A stretch of 60,906 bases of DNA from the NCBI GenBank assembly GCA_019637855.1, contig JAHBUX010000018.1:1-60906 (forward strand), given 5' to 3'. The notes under the pieces were generated by a model that did no database searches, was not told the origin of the DNA, and was given only the letters and a program-made list of their open reading frames with translations. Shown piece after piece: positions 8,516 through 17,836 of this stretch. This DNA is from Bdellovibrionales bacterium. GTDB lineage: Bacteria; Bdellovibrionota; Bdellovibrionia; Bdellovibrionales; UBA1609. The position numbers were made by a program, and so were the translations under genes. How positions within the stretch are numbered: position 1 is the stretch's first letter; each line of letters opens with the position of its first letter.

Positions 8516-9324
8516 CAGAAGTAGAGAGAAAATTTGCCAGTGAAGCTGTTGGTGCTGAACATGCGACCATACTCAACCCCAAACTTAGCGACGCCCAACT
8601 TGACCTCGGTGCCCAACATCATCACCGTGCTGCTGCGTTTTGCGGTCGCACTTTGACTAGCGGCAAAATCCGGATCACTAAACACGGCGCCTGACCCGCT
8701 CACCACCATTTTGCCGTTGGCGCGGACCGTTCCAAAAGCCACATACGGATCTAAGATGCCCAGATCCTTACTGACCAAAAGTAAAAGTCCGGTGCCGCTG
8801 TTCTCGTAAGAAAAGTGCGTGGGCACGCCGCTGATCTCATCTTGAAAGTTGAGCAGAGTTTTGCCGGTTTGAACTTTCAAGGCCAGATTCACCGGTAGCT
8901 CGAAGAAGAAATCGCTGAAGGTCCACTTCGCGGCAAGAGCCAGCTGGTTGAACTTAAAGTCCCGGCTTCCCACCTTAGGAATAAAGCCCGCTTCCAACGT
9001 CACATTGGCCGGTAAGGTCAAAGCGCCGAGCAAAGCGGCATGGGGCAGCCGACTGACATTGGCATTGGGATCTTGGCGCTGCGCCAGACGATTGATTTCG
9101 GGAGTGTTGGTGGCGCCAAAAACCAAACCCACTTCAAAGCCCCAGATATCGCCAAGACCACTCGCACCGGAAACCGAGGTGTGGTGTGAGTTGGCAGAGA
9201 AATCATCGACCAGTTTTTCGAAATCACCGCGATCGATAGACTGAAGTCCGATGCTCTGCGCCTGAACGTTCAATGTGAATAGAGTTAGACATAGACTCGC
9301 ACTCAGAACGCCCACAATTCTCAT
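8515..9324 (-). CDS. Outer-membrane beta-barrel-like protein
   Basis: A 269-residue exported protein with a Sec signal (cleavage probably after VQA, about residue 22) and alternating-hydrophobicity strands throughout. It ends in an aromatic (KFSLYF), as barrel proteins recognised by BamA do. The middle resembles DUF6588-type porin-like proteins of unknown role. GGAGGAAAG sits a few bases before the ATG. It is the first gene of an operon with the MATCAP-like peptidase, coupled by TGATG. It is transcribed divergently from the subtilase gene across a 174 bp intergenic region that must hold both promoters. Confidence 0.75.
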   Translation of the reverse strand: MRIVGVLSASLCLTLFTLNVQAQSIGLQSIDRGDFEKLVDDFSANSHHTSVSGASGLGDIWGFEVGLVFGATNTPEINRLAQRQDPNANVSRLPHAALLGALTLPANVTLEAGFIPKVGSRDFKFNQLALAAKWTFSDFFFELPVNLALKVQTGKTLLNFQDEISGVPTHFSYENSGTGLLLLVSKDLGILDPYVAFGTVRANGKMVVSGSGAVFSDPDFAASQSATAKRSSTVMMLGTEVKLGVAKFGVEYGRMFSTNSFTGKFSLYF

Positions 9325-9498
9325 CGTCTTTCCTCCGTAAAAAATATCTTATCTATCTCATAATGCTGTTTCTACGGATTCAGAGCACTTAACGCATCAA
9401 GTCCTGTAATAGTTCCCTACCACTCTCTTTAGTGCAAAAACTTTTACATCCCAGTTTGGAACCACTACTTTCAGCCTCGGGGAAAAAGGGGGAGTGGA

Positions 9499-12400
9499 AT
9501 GATTTCGACACTGCGGAATCGCATCTTAGTTCTTAGCATCACAATACTGGCCACAGGCACAGCGTGCAGCAACGACAAGGTCGTTAACGACGTGAAGTCG
9601 ACAGCGGATATGCTCAGCGACCGGCCCATTGTGCCGACCGCCGAACTCTTTGTCGTCACATTGAACTCGCCCGCACTGCTCACAGTATCGAAGAAAACGG
9701 CCAACGGCTGGGAAACTCCGCCGGCCGCCAAACAACAGCTTCTGGAGGAGCAAGCGGAGTTTCTTAGAAAACTCGCCGCTCTCTCAAGCGAAGCAAAAGT
9801 CGTTTATCAATACCGTCTCACTGTGAATGGCATTGCCATCTTCGCACCGGCTTCACTTATCGCGAGCATTCGCGGTCTACCGGGTGTTGCCAAAGTCGAT
9901 TCGGCCCGCCCGCTCGCGCGACCGCAAGTTGAGGAAGTCAAAGGTTCGGCCACGGTGGCGGACGTCGATTCGGTGAATTTTATTGGCGCCGATATGGCCC
10001 ATGCCCGCGGCTATCGCGGTCAAGGCATGCGCGTCGGAATCTTAGACACCGGCATCGACTACACTCATAGAATGCTCGGCGGCAGCGGTGTGCAGGCGGA
10101 CTACGCCGCGGTCAATCCCGCTTTGCCCAACCCCGCTTTTCCCAACAAGAAAGTGGTGGGCGGGATTGATTTAGTGGGGACAGATTTCGATGCCTCTTCG
10201 CCGCTTCCCGCGGCCAATTTGCCGCATCCAGATTCCAATCCGCTCGATGAGGCAGGGCATGGAACACATGTAGCCGGCACAGTCGCCGGTCTAGGTGACG
10301 GCAAATTTACGTACTCAGGCGTGGCTCCCGAGGCCCAGCTCTACGCCGTAAAAGTTTTCGGCAAAGATGGTTCAACCAACGACGCCGTTGTGATTGCAGG
10401 TTTCGAATACGCCGCCGATCCGAACGGTGACTTAAATCCCGACGATCAATTGGATGTGATTAATCTTTCGTTAGGCGGAGGATTCGGCCAACCGCAGATT
10501 CTCTACAACGTTGCTGTACGCAATCTAGCGAACGCCGGGACTGTGGTCGTCGCTTCGGCCGGCAACTCAGGCGCTGTCGACTACATCGTGGGCGCCCCCA
10601 GCACTGCCGATGAAGCTTTGTCGGTGGCTGCAAGCGTTGACGGCTCGACTCACAACTGGCGCTTTAAAGCTGTGCGTTTCACAGCCCCCAGCAATCCGCA
10701 CTGGTTGGCAAAAGCCACCGAAGGCCCGATCAGCAAAGCCATTGCTGACAGCGGCAATGTGGAGGGCGAACTGGTCGACATCGGAATGGCCGATGAAGAT
10801 TTGAGCGACGAAGTCAAAGCTCAGCTGGCTGGCAACGTGGCCCTTATCCAACGCGGTAAAGTGGCGTTCTTCGATAAACTGAAGCGCGCGGCCGACGCCG
10901 GCGCGATCGGCGCCGTTGTGTACAACAACGACGCGGGCAAACCGATTCCCATGGGTGGCGAAGGCAAAGTGGAAATCCCCGCCATCATGATCACCCAAGC
11001 CTTGGGCACGCAGCTGAAAACCGACATGGCCGCAGGCCCGGTGCGCATTCAGTTTTCCACCGGCGAACTGATCGAAGAGCCCGAGTTGATCGACAGCATC
11101 ACCGAGTTCTCTTCCAAAGGTCCGCGTTCGGAAGACAATTTGCTTAAGCCCGAAATTGCCGCGCCTGGGGCGCGCGTGATTTCGGCGGCTATGGGTAAAG
11201 GTGCAGGCTCGGTCGAAATGGATGGCACCAGCATGGCAGCCCCTCACATGGCCGGCGTAATGGCTCTAATCAAACAAAAGTATCCCACGCTCAGCAGTGA
11301 TGAACTCAAAGCGCTGGCTATGAACACGGCGAAGCCGTTGCAAACCGCAGCCGGTATACCTATTCCCATCACCATGCAAGGTGCAGGTCGCGTGCAGGTA
11401 GCTGAAGCGGTGGCAACTCCTGTGGTGGTGCAACCGCCAGCCCTCAGCTTGGGTCGCGTGCAGCTCGGCACCACTCGCCAAGAGATGCGCAAATTAAAAC
11501 TGCGCAACTTAGGAAGCCGCGATTTGCATCTGAGCGTGACGGCAATATCCACTCCCGGCTTGAACCTCTCTACTCCAGCCGCAGTGACTGTGCCGGCCAG
11601 TGGCGAGGTCGAAGTCGACGTGGAAATCGGCTTCGATATGGCGAATGCCTCAGCCTACGTTTCGGAGTTGAATGGCCGTTTGATCTTCCAAGCCGGTTCA
11701 CAAGTCGTGGCCCAAGTGCCCGCGCTGGCGATTCGCACCCAAGCTTCCGAAATCAAAGTCAGTGGCACGTCGGAAGCTTTGCAACTGACCAACAGCAGCC
11801 CGGTGCAGGGTTTAGCTTTGCCCTTCAATCTGATCGGCGAGGACACGCGCAAAGATGCGCCCAATGCCAACGAACTATGGAAGGGCCGTGGCTGTGACAT
11901 GCAATCGGCCGGCTACCGCATCATCACAAAAATGACTCCGTTCGGCCCTGCCGAGATGATCCAGTTCGCCTTTAAGATCTTCACACCGGTGACCACATGG
12001 CACCTATGCGAGATGTCCGTTTTGATCGATGCCGACGGCGATGGCATCGCCGATCAAGAGGTGGCCAGCATGACCGGTGTTTCCGGCTCAGCCACAGTGT
12101 TGATGGATGCCGCTGCGGCCCGCACCATTCGCCTAGGCTTTGAAAAAGAAGTTTCGGATGGCAAGAAAGCGTCCACACCCAACTACCAACCCGCGCTTCT
12201 CGGTATGGGGCCAATCATCGCCTTCCCACAATCAACAGTGGCCGTACTTGAAGTCGAGTTGAGCAAATTGGCCAAGTCTTCCGATGGCCGGCTGCATGTG
12301 AAGCTGGCCACGCAAGGCGGTGGTGACGTGGTGGAGTCCGACGACTACTTGGGCAACGGCTTAGGTGATTGGATCAGCATCGCAGGCACTGCCGATACGC

Positions 12401-12546
12401 AAGCGTTCAAAGATATGGATGAAGTGATCGGTGTTACGATGGCTGGTGCTTCCACAGCCCTTGCTAAGGGGAGTGGCTCTGGGCAGTTGGTGCTTTACTT
12501 TCCTATTAATGAGTTGAGTGCGGGTCAGGCAGTGGTGGTTCACTAG
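9499..12546 (+). CDS. Subtilisin-family (S8) secreted serine peptidase with PA insert
   Basis: A 1015-residue exported protease. The N-terminus is a signal ending at a cysteine (TGTAC, Cys23), a weak lipobox, so a surface lipoprotein is possible. Residues about 45-140 look like an inhibitor I9-type propeptide. The catalytic triad is D183 (GILDTGID), H254 (GHGTHVAGT) and S578 (DGTSMAAPHMAG), with oxyanion N356 (SAGNSG). A PA domain interrupts the catalytic domain at about 395-525. The remaining 400 residues form beta-sandwich-like domains, including a calcium-loop-like stretch (DADGDGIADQE). It should degrade proteins outside the cell or in prey. A GGGGGAG ribosome-binding site precedes the ATG. 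Confidence 0.92.
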   Translation: MISTLRNRILVLSITILATGTACSNDKVVNDVKSTADMLSDRPIVPTAELFVVTLNSPALLTVSKKTANGWETPPAAKQQLLEEQAEFLRKLAALSSEAKVVYQYRLTVNGIAIFAPASLIASIRGLPGVAKVDSARPLARPQVEEVKGSATVADVDSVNFIGADMAHARGYRGQGMRVGILDTGIDYTHRMLGGSGVQADYAAVNPALPNPAFPNKKVVGGIDLVGTDFDASSPLPAANLPHPDSNPLDEAGHGTHVAGTVAGLGDGKFTYSGVAPEAQLYAVKVFGKDGSTNDAVVIAGFEYAADPNGDLNPDDQLDVINLSLGGGFGQPQILYNVAVRNLANAGTVVVASAGNSGAVDYIVGAPSTADEALSVAASVDGSTHNWRFKAVRFTAPSNPHWLAKATEGPISKAIADSGNVEGELVDIGMADEDLSDEVKAQLAGNVALIQRGKVAFFDKLKRAADAGAIGAVVYNNDAGKPIPMGGEGKVEIPAIMITQALGTQLKTDMAAGPVRIQFSTGELIEEPELIDSITEFSSKGPRSEDNLLKPEIAAPGARVISAAMGKGAGSVEMDGTSMAAPHMAGVMALIKQKYPTLSSDELKALAMNTAKPLQTAAGIPIPITMQGAGRVQVAEAVATPVVVQPPALSLGRVQLGTTRQEMRKLKLRNLGSRDLHLSVTAISTPGLNLSTPAAVTVPASGEVEVDVEIGFDMANASAYVSELNGRLIFQAGSQVVAQVPALAIRTQASEIKVSGTSEALQLTNSSPVQGLALPFNLIGEDTRKDAPNANELWKGRGCDMQSAGYRIITKMTPFGPAEMIQFAFKIFTPVTTWHLCEMSVLIDADGDGIADQEVASMTGVSGSATVLMDAAAARTIRLGFEKEVSDGKKASTPNYQPALLGMGPIIAFPQSTVAVLEVELSKLAKSSDGRLHVKLATQGGGDVVESDDYLGNGLGDWISIAGTADTQAFKDMDEVIGVTMAGASTALAKGSGSGQLVLYFPINELSAGQAVVVH

Positions 12547-12580
12547 CCCCCCCGCCTCGGCCTCTTTTGGACGGCTCGGA

Positions 12581-13045
12581 TTACCGAGCCGCCAGGTAGG
12601 GCCGCCACGCAATCGGTAGTCGATTGCCATCCAAGTCCAAATCTCGATTGGGCAACCAGCGCGGCTTTTCCGGACGGGTCAGCAATTTCAAATTGGCTCG
12701 CTCGGGGCTCTTGTCGCCCTTGATGTTATTGCACTTCGAGCAGGCGGTGACCACGTTGGTCCACTCATGGCGCCCACCTTTGCTGAGTGGCACCACATGA
12801 TCGATGGTCAGCTTTTTCTCGGTGAATTTCTTGTAGCAATATTGGCAGGTGTGGTTGTCGCGTAAAAAGATGTTTTGCCGCGACAGACGGACGCTAAGTG
12901 AAAGATAAGGACGGATGTATTGCTTCAAACGCATCACAGCCGGCAGTCGAAATGTTTGATTGGGAGAAGCCACGGTGACGGTGTGGAATTCGAGAACTTC
13001 CACCTTATCCTGAAACCACAAGACGATCGCTTTGCGCCAGTTCAC
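12581..13045 (-). CDS. HNH endonuclease, start uncertain
   Basis: A 154-residue protein with a type HNH fold: CQYCYKKF, then LTIDHVVPLSKGG, then CSKCNNIKG. The two CxxC pairs bind structural zinc and the H/N/H residues form the nuclease site. It matches the common stand-alone HNH family whose members normally begin with a VLNxxYEP box. That box is encoded here just upstream of the GTG at 13045 (LVLNSGYEPI, 13052-13081), but no ATG, GTG or TTG precedes it before the in-frame stop near 13127. A strong AGGAGG lies at 13112-13117. Either a non-standard start is used or an indel has altered the 5' end. It converges on the subtilase gene. Confidence 0.8.
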   Translation of the reverse strand: MNWRKAIVLWFQDKVEVLEFHTVTVASPNQTFRLPAVMRLKQYIRPYLSLSVRLSRQNIFLRDNHTCQYCYKKFTEKKLTIDHVVPLSKGGRHEWTNVVTACSKCNNIKGDKSPERANLKLLTRPEKPRWLPNRDLDLDGNRLPIAWRPYLAAR

Positions 13046-13195
13046 AACTTTGATGGGTTCATATCCAGAATTGAGAACGAGAGCGCCGGATAAGTTCCTA
13101 TTGAAGACAGGCCTCCTTGGACTTCTCTACCTTTAATTTTGAGGCACGCCACGAGCCTTTGCAAGTCCTGTCAGCCTAAGATCGCCTTATACTGA

Positions 13196-13807
13196 CTAGA
13201 AGAGATAGTCTAAAAACGTGAAGAAACTTGCACCGGTCGAGTACGTAAACTGCAGCCAACAGATTTGGTCGTTATATGGGACATCTTTGCTGAGTCCGGT
13301 TCCAGACTTAGGCACGTTTCCTTTAGCCTGACTGTAAGAAAATGAGACAGATAGCTGTTTAAACGGAATCAATAGACCCGCTTCGAGATTCATCAAGGGC
13401 AAGCTGTACTGCGTGGTCTTCGAGTTCAATCCCACTGAGTAATGCCGCGCCAGCATCACATTGTACTCATAGGCGACGAAAAACTTAAACGCTCGCAAGC
13501 GCAAGCCCGCATTGGGACCGATCATACTGGCCATTTCCGATTGATCGCCAGTGTTGGCTGTGTTGTCGAGATCGAGATAACGTAAACCGCCCGTAAGGGA
13601 CAGCGCCAGGTCTTCGCTTTCAAAGACAGGCAAACTGCCGCGCCCTTCCACGGAAAGAACTTTGTAGCCCGCCTTGGTACCATCGGGATTTTTGATCGTG
13701 GCCCCACCGGAACCAAAGCCGACCTCGGCGCTAACACCGCCCACCATCTCACTTGCGGAAGCTGTGAAGCCAAATAATAAAATGAGGCTAAGAAGAAGAG
13801 CTCTCAT
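13196..13807 (-). CDS. Outer-membrane beta-barrel-like protein
   Basis: A 203-residue exported protein with a Sec signal (cleavage after ASA or nearby, about 18) and repeated amphipathic strands. It ends FFTFLDYLF, a typical barrel C-terminus. No specific family was recognised; the size suits an eight-stranded barrel. Its ATG overlaps the stop of the upstream lipoprotein gene by 4 bp (ATGA, 13804-13807), so the two are translated together. The pair may form a lipoprotein/barrel complex in the outer membrane. Confidence 0.7.
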   Translation of the reverse strand: MRALLLSLILLFGFTASASEMVGGVSAEVGFGSGGATIKNPDGTKAGYKVLSVEGRGSLPVFESEDLALSLTGGLRYLDLDNTANTGDQSEMASMIGPNAGLRLRAFKFFVAYEYNVMLARHYSVGLNSKTTQYSLPLMNLEAGLLIPFKQLSVSFSYSQAKGNVPKSGTGLSKDVPYNDQICWLQFTYSTGASFFTFLDYLF

Positions 13808-14757
13808 TCGCCTCCTATCAGCAACATTTGCGTCACAGTGCCGGTAAACACATCTTTGATGAACGACGTGCTTCCGACATAAGTGCCCGAAGTGGTGATG
13901 CGCTCTATTGAATTTGTTTGATCAGAGGCCACCAATAACGTTCCGTCGGGCATCTCGATCAGCGCCGTGGGATTGCGGATGACCGCGATATTGGCCGCCC
14001 ACACCACGGCCGGAGTGCCGACGCCATCGGCCGGTAAAGATACAATTTGATGGTTGGCATTGGTCGCCAGATACAGATTGCCATCGCTATGTTGTATCAC
14101 GGCAAACGGCTGCGTCGTTGTGAAGCCGGCATTGGCAGAGATGCAGGTCGCCGCGGCCGGGTTGGACACATTGTAGATCAACAAACGATTGCCCACACCG
14201 TTGGCCACCAACAGACGCTGGTCAGCGGTCACAAAAGCACCGCGCGGTGTGGAGAGTGTGCAGGCGCCCAAAGTCGTACCGATATAAGGCACGCCGACAC
14301 GAGTTCCCGTTTTGGTGAAAGCTTCAATCGTATTGCCTTCAATGGCAAAGTAGCGCTCACCCGCCTTATCAAAGGCCATTTGATAAAGTGTGCCTGTAAG
14401 ATTGGCGTCGGAAGCTACGACACCGACTGTGCGATCCACCAAGCTGACTTTGGCAATGCGATCTACACCGTCCACCAGAACTGCCACATTGAAAGCATCA
14501 AACGGCGCCAGGCCTTTCGGGACATCGGCCACAGCCGAGCCGTCCCACAGCACATCAACGAGTTTGCCGTCCAAATCATAAAGAACGATATTGTTCCCGG
14601 TGGCGTTTTGTGTGGCGATCACCAAGCGTGGAGTGCCCAGCCCTAAAGCGCCATAGAAGAATTCGCCTGAGGGAGCGCTGCAGGCGATGATAAACATCAG
14701 CATCGCATAAACAGATACAATTGATATGAAAAGTCTTAAGCTTTTATAACGATCCAT
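13804..14757 (-). CDS. Lipoprotein with NHL/YVTN-like beta-propeller
   Basis: A 317-residue protein beginning MDRYKSL. The start is chosen because the open frame upstream (to 14832) adds a polar extension in front of the signal. The signal ends with MFIIAC, a lipobox-like site at about Cys26. The mature part shows repeated short blades (LVIATQNATGNNIVLYDLDGK, RLLVANGVGNRLLIYN, NLYLATNANHQIVSL, GTLLVASDQTNSIERI) characteristic of NHL or YVTN propellers that bind proteins or sugars. Translationally coupled to the barrel gene that follows. The function is unknown. Confidence 0.7.
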   Translation of the reverse strand: MDRYKSLRLFISIVSVYAMLMFIIACSAPSGEFFYGALGLGTPRLVIATQNATGNNIVLYDLDGKLVDVLWDGSAVADVPKGLAPFDAFNVAVLVDGVDRIAKVSLVDRTVGVVASDANLTGTLYQMAFDKAGERYFAIEGNTIEAFTKTGTRVGVPYIGTTLGACTLSTPRGAFVTADQRLLVANGVGNRLLIYNVSNPAAATCISANAGFTTTQPFAVIQHSDGNLYLATNANHQIVSLPADGVGTPAVVWAANIAVIRNPTALIEMPDGTLLVASDQTNSIERITTSGTYVGSTSFIKDVFTGTVTQMLLIGGE

Positions 14758-14856
14758 CACAACCGCGCGATTCCTTCCGGGAAATCTTGTACTGCTACAA
14801 TATATTTCGGAATTTACAGATTGTGACTGCACGGACCTAAGGCGGCCTCACCGCTC

Positions 14857-14884
14857 AAAAAGCAAAACCCGCCTTTCGGCGGGT
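14857..14884 (-). terminator. Intrinsic terminator of the 14916-15602 gene
   Basis: On the minus strand, ACCCGCC-GAAA-GGCGGGT forms a 7 bp stem with a stable tetraloop (arms 14878-14884 and 14867-14873). It is followed by TTTTGCTTTTT. It lies about 30 bp past the stop of the lipoprotein gene, which is the expected place. Confidence 0.85.
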
Positions 14885-14915
14885 CTTGAGTTCTCTCTTC
14901 TGATGTCGTCCTGGA

Positions 14916-15602
14916 CTATACGGCCAGCATGCGAGCTTTAACATTGGCGATCAGGTTCTTCACATCGCTCATCAAAAACATGTCGATGAAGATACCGGCG
15001 ATCGAACCAATACCGGGAATCAGCGACGAAGCGCTCAACACCAGTTTGTCCAGAGCAGCCGTAGCGAGATCCAGTTTACCAGCCAACATATGGATGGAGT
15101 TCGCAAACTGACCTTCCAACAAATCGACCTTAGCAATTTGAGCTTTGATCAAGTCGATCTGAGCTTGGCTACCGCCACCGGCGATCACCTGAGCCAGAGC
15201 ACCACTCAACAAAGTGCGGGCTTTAGCGAACTGAGCTTTTACCACATCCACTTTCGAGAATAGTTTATCAAACACGCCATTCAGTTTATCTACGATGGGA
15301 GCCAACAGGCCCACAGTGCGCGTTTGCGAGTCCACACTCGATGCAGAGAACAAGTTGATTTTGATCTTGCCGTTGGCGTCCATAATATCCGCCAGAGCCA
15401 GCTCGGCTTCTGCCATAGCTTTTTGTGCTTCGTCAGCTGCGTCTTGTGCCTTGGCAATCTGATCGTCTACATTAACAGACTGACCTTGGCTTAAAGACGA
15501 AGACGAATTTGAATTCGTGCGGAACCCATTACCGCAACCGATGCTGCTGAATGCGAACACAGTTGCTAAAACCACAGAAACGTACTGATTGTACTTACCC
15601 AT
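14916..15602 (-). CDS. Helical lipoprotein
   Basis: A 228-residue lipoprotein: signal ending FSSIGC (Cys23), a Ser/Asn-rich linker, an Ala/Asp-rich helix (about 48-75, DQIAKAQDAADEAQKAMAEAE) that may form a coiled coil, and long amphipathic helices. A hydrophobic stretch near the C-terminus (SSLIPGIGSIAGIFIDMFLMS) may insert in a membrane. No family recognised. GGAGG lies well placed before the ATG and the gene has a strong terminator, suggesting an independently transcribed, well-expressed gene. Its position next to other lipoproteins fits an envelope role. Confidence 0.75.
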   Translation of the reverse strand: MGKYNQYVSVVLATVFAFSSIGCGNGFRTNSNSSSSLSQGQSVNVDDQIAKAQDAADEAQKAMAEAELALADIMDANGKIKINLFSASSVDSQTRTVGLLAPIVDKLNGVFDKLFSKVDVVKAQFAKARTLLSGALAQVIAGGGSQAQIDLIKAQIAKVDLLEGQFANSIHMLAGKLDLATAALDKLVLSASSLIPGIGSIAGIFIDMFLMSDVKNLIANVKARMLAV

Positions 15603-15739
15603 ATTGATGCCTCCTCATTTCGTTACGAGAGAGGTGAATTGCAATGGTCGGGCCTAGACTGAGGTCCAGTTAGGGCCAATGACGCGCGGCTAATTTTGAG
15701 AAACTGTCGATCCCCTGGAGGGTGGCAAATTCGTAGTCT

Positions 15740-16345
15740 TCAAACGCCGGAATTCACGTTTGTCTTTGAAACGGGTTTGGCGAGTTGAAACCAAGCAACG
15801 CGCTGAAACAGCGAAACTTCGACTAGCTTAGCGACGGTAAATCCAAGAATTGCACCAGCGATCACATCCGAAGGATAGTGCACTCCCAGAGCGGGACGAC
15901 TAAGCGCAATCAGACCGGCAAAACTGTAAAAGAAGTAACGGCGACGACGAAAGTAGAAAGACAAAACTGTAGCGCCTGCGAAACAGTTGGCCGCATGGTT
16001 GGAAGGAAAACTAGGGCCATGAGCGTGTCCCACTTTACGCACCCAGGACGAAATCTCCGGATTGTTAAACGGCCGGGGGCGATCCACCGCTTTCTTAACT
16101 ACCCTATAGGAAATCGTATCGGTGAGCGCGATTGCAATCGTCATGGCTACCAGCACCTTAGCCACTCCTCCTCTATATATATAGATAAGCCATGCCAGGA
16201 GCAGGGGGAACACCACAAACTGAAACCACGGCACCCGATCCAAGTGCGTGATGGTGTCCCAAAACACGTCGCCGAATGAGGACGCAAGCGTCACGTTAAG
16301 GAACTTCAAAACGGCGAGGTCTAAGTTCCAAAGTGATTCACTCAC
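15740..16345 (-). CDS. PAP2-family membrane phosphatase
   Basis: A 201-residue integral membrane protein with about five or six helices and all three PAP2 motifs: K84-x6-R91-P92, P114-S-N-H117 and S149-R-x5-H156-x3-D160. The family removes phosphate from lipids such as undecaprenyl pyrophosphate, phosphatidic acid or lipid A (LpxE) at the periplasmic face. The start is GTG, directly abutting the TAG of the mannosyltransferase gene, with AGAGGA 8 nt upstream. Genetic linkage to two sugar transferases acting on LPS-type substrates favours lipid A dephosphorylation or polyprenyl phosphate recycling in that pathway. Confidence 0.88.
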   Translation of the reverse strand: MSESLWNLDLAVLKFLNVTLASSFGDVFWDTITHLDRVPWFQFVVFPLLLAWLIYIYRGGVAKVLVAMTIAIALTDTISYRVVKKAVDRPRPFNNPEISSWVRKVGHAHGPSFPSNHAANCFAGATVLSFYFRRRRYFFYSFAGLIALSRPALGVHYPSDVIAGAILGFTVAKLVEVSLFQRVAWFQLAKPVSKTNVNSGV

Positions 16346-17836
16346 CTACTTGTTCCTCTCACAGATCAAATACCAGGTGGGCCGCCGCCTTTGATTGTGC
16401 TTTGGATTCAAACTATACAGCAAGCGATCGATCACCGAACCGGACTCACGCAGCTGGAGGCAGGCGCCATCCACCGTGTTCAAACCCTCCATCGCGCGCA
16501 GCTGGTCGCGCGTGCCCGGGTCCGACGTGAGCAGCACCACCGCCTGGCGCTCGGCCCGCGCGCGAAACTCATCATCCACGCGATTGGCCGTGAACTCCCC
16601 GGGCGTCACATTTTTAAGCGAGCTCGGCGGGCGCAGAAAGTAAAACTGAAAGCGTGAAAGCCCAAACAGCGATTCGTGATCCAAGTACATCACGTCTTTG
16701 TAACGACTCTGCACGAAGGCCGGTGGTTCGATCTCGCCCTCTTGCGTGTTCACGAAGCACACGATCAAAAGCAGGATCGAGCCTAAAATAAACAAGGCCG
16801 GAGTGAATATCCTGCGCGCCCATTTGTCCATGGCCGCACTGGCCCATAACCGCGAGAGCGCCCATACCTCCAGCCCAACAATAGGATACAAAAACCGCTC
16901 TTCCTTATGCGCGGCCATGGAGTGTGCGGTAATGAACAATAATAACGGAATCAACAACGGCCACTGCTTGCGCCACAAACTGCGCGCATGGCGGAACAGC
17001 ACCAAAGAAAACGGCGCCAGAATGATCACAAGCGCAAACGTCCAAGTGTTGTACCACGGGTTAACTCCGTATTTCGCCCCACCACCTTCGTTCTCGGAAA
17101 GATAGATGAACAGTGTTCCCAGCGCCGTTTTACCACTGAACATATCGATCAGCGCTTGCGCCACCAACGTGAATACACCGCCGACCAGCGCGCCCAAAAC
17201 CCCTGTCCACAAACGCAGGTAAATCAAAACTACGGCATAGGCCAAAAACAGAATGCCGACATGGAAACGAAAGAGCGTGGCAATACCAAGAGCGATAAAG
17301 CCAAGCGCCCAATAGCTGATCTCGCGCCGATGCAGAGTGCGACCGGACTCCAAAATGCCAAAGCCAAACAGCACAAATGACATCGCCACCGCCTCGCCGA
17401 AAGCGCGCGTGCTCACAAACGGCATCAGCGGGTACATGGCCACCATGTAAAGCAACAAAGCTCCGAGCAAGCGCGAGTTGCGCGTGCGAGCGTAAAAGTG
17501 CGTGCCCACAATGGCCACAAGACTCAAAGCGCCCAGTCCCAGATACATGGCGCGCACTTGCGCCAGTGCCGACTCGACGCCAAACCACGACGCCACATAG
17601 GTGAAGCCACTGAGCATCCACACCAACAAGCGGCTTCGATAATCCGGCAGATCAAGCGGCAGGCCGGCGAAGAATTGATAGGCCGGATACACTCCATGTT
17701 TGTAGTCGTCCAAAGCCTGCGGCCCGTACACAAACCAAGCGCACAAAATGCGCAGACCAGCACCGATCAAGAGCGCGCGCCAAAAGTGCGTGCGTAAATC
17801 GGCAGAACGTAGATAGCGGCGTAACCACTTAGGCAT
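16346..17836 (-). CDS. GT-C glycosyltransferase, family GT22-like (polyprenyl-phosphate-mannose dependent)
   Basis: A 496-residue membrane protein with about ten helices. The first periplasmic loop carries an acidic pair (ALDDYKHG) followed by YRSRLL, and a later loop holds HKEERFLYP; this combination is the hallmark of GT22 (ALG9, ALG12, PIG-B type) mannosyltransferases. These use a polyprenyl-phosphate sugar, usually mannose, outside the cytoplasm. The start at 17836 (MPKWLRR) is preferred over 17866 because AAGGGA lies 7 nt before it; the upstream gene then overlaps by 8 bp. A soluble C-terminal domain of about 130 residues follows. Partners are a GT9 heptosyltransferase upstream and a PAP2 phosphatase downstream. 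Confidence 0.83.
   Translation of the reverse strand: MPKWLRRYLRSADLRTHFWRALLIGAGLRILCAWFVYGPQALDDYKHGVYPAYQFFAGLPLDLPDYRSRLLVWMLSGFTYVASWFGVESALAQVRAMYLGLGALSLVAIVGTHFYARTRNSRLLGALLLYMVAMYPLMPFVSTRAFGEAVAMSFVLFGFGILESGRTLHRREISYWALGFIALGIATLFRFHVGILFLAYAVVLIYLRLWTGVLGALVGGVFTLVAQALIDMFSGKTALGTLFIYLSENEGGGAKYGVNPWYNTWTFALVIILAPFSLVLFRHARSLWRKQWPLLIPLLLFITAHSMAAHKEERFLYPIVGLEVWALSRLWASAAMDKWARRIFTPALFILGSILLLIVCFVNTQEGEIEPPAFVQSRYKDVMYLDHESLFGLSRFQFYFLRPPSSLKNVTPGEFTANRVDDEFRARAERQAVVLLTSDPGTRDQLRAMEGLNTVDGACLQLRESGSVIDRLLYSLNPKHNQRRRPTWYLICERNK

Noticed and set aside
9430-9470. TTTACA with TACTTT 17 bp downstream before the subtilase gene, considered as a promoter
   Set aside because: The -10 hexamer matches the consensus at only three positions, too weak to call.
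12572-12591. An 8 bp stem with ATTA loop (CGGCTCGG/CCGAGCCG) between the convergent subtilase and HNH genes
   Set aside because: No T run follows on either strand, so it is not a standard intrinsic terminator, although it may still form a hairpin.
14787-14800. TTGTA-N4-TACAA inverted repeat upstream of the propeller lipoprotein gene, considered as an operator
   Set aside because: Five-base arms are expected many times by chance, and it does not match the operator motifs I know.
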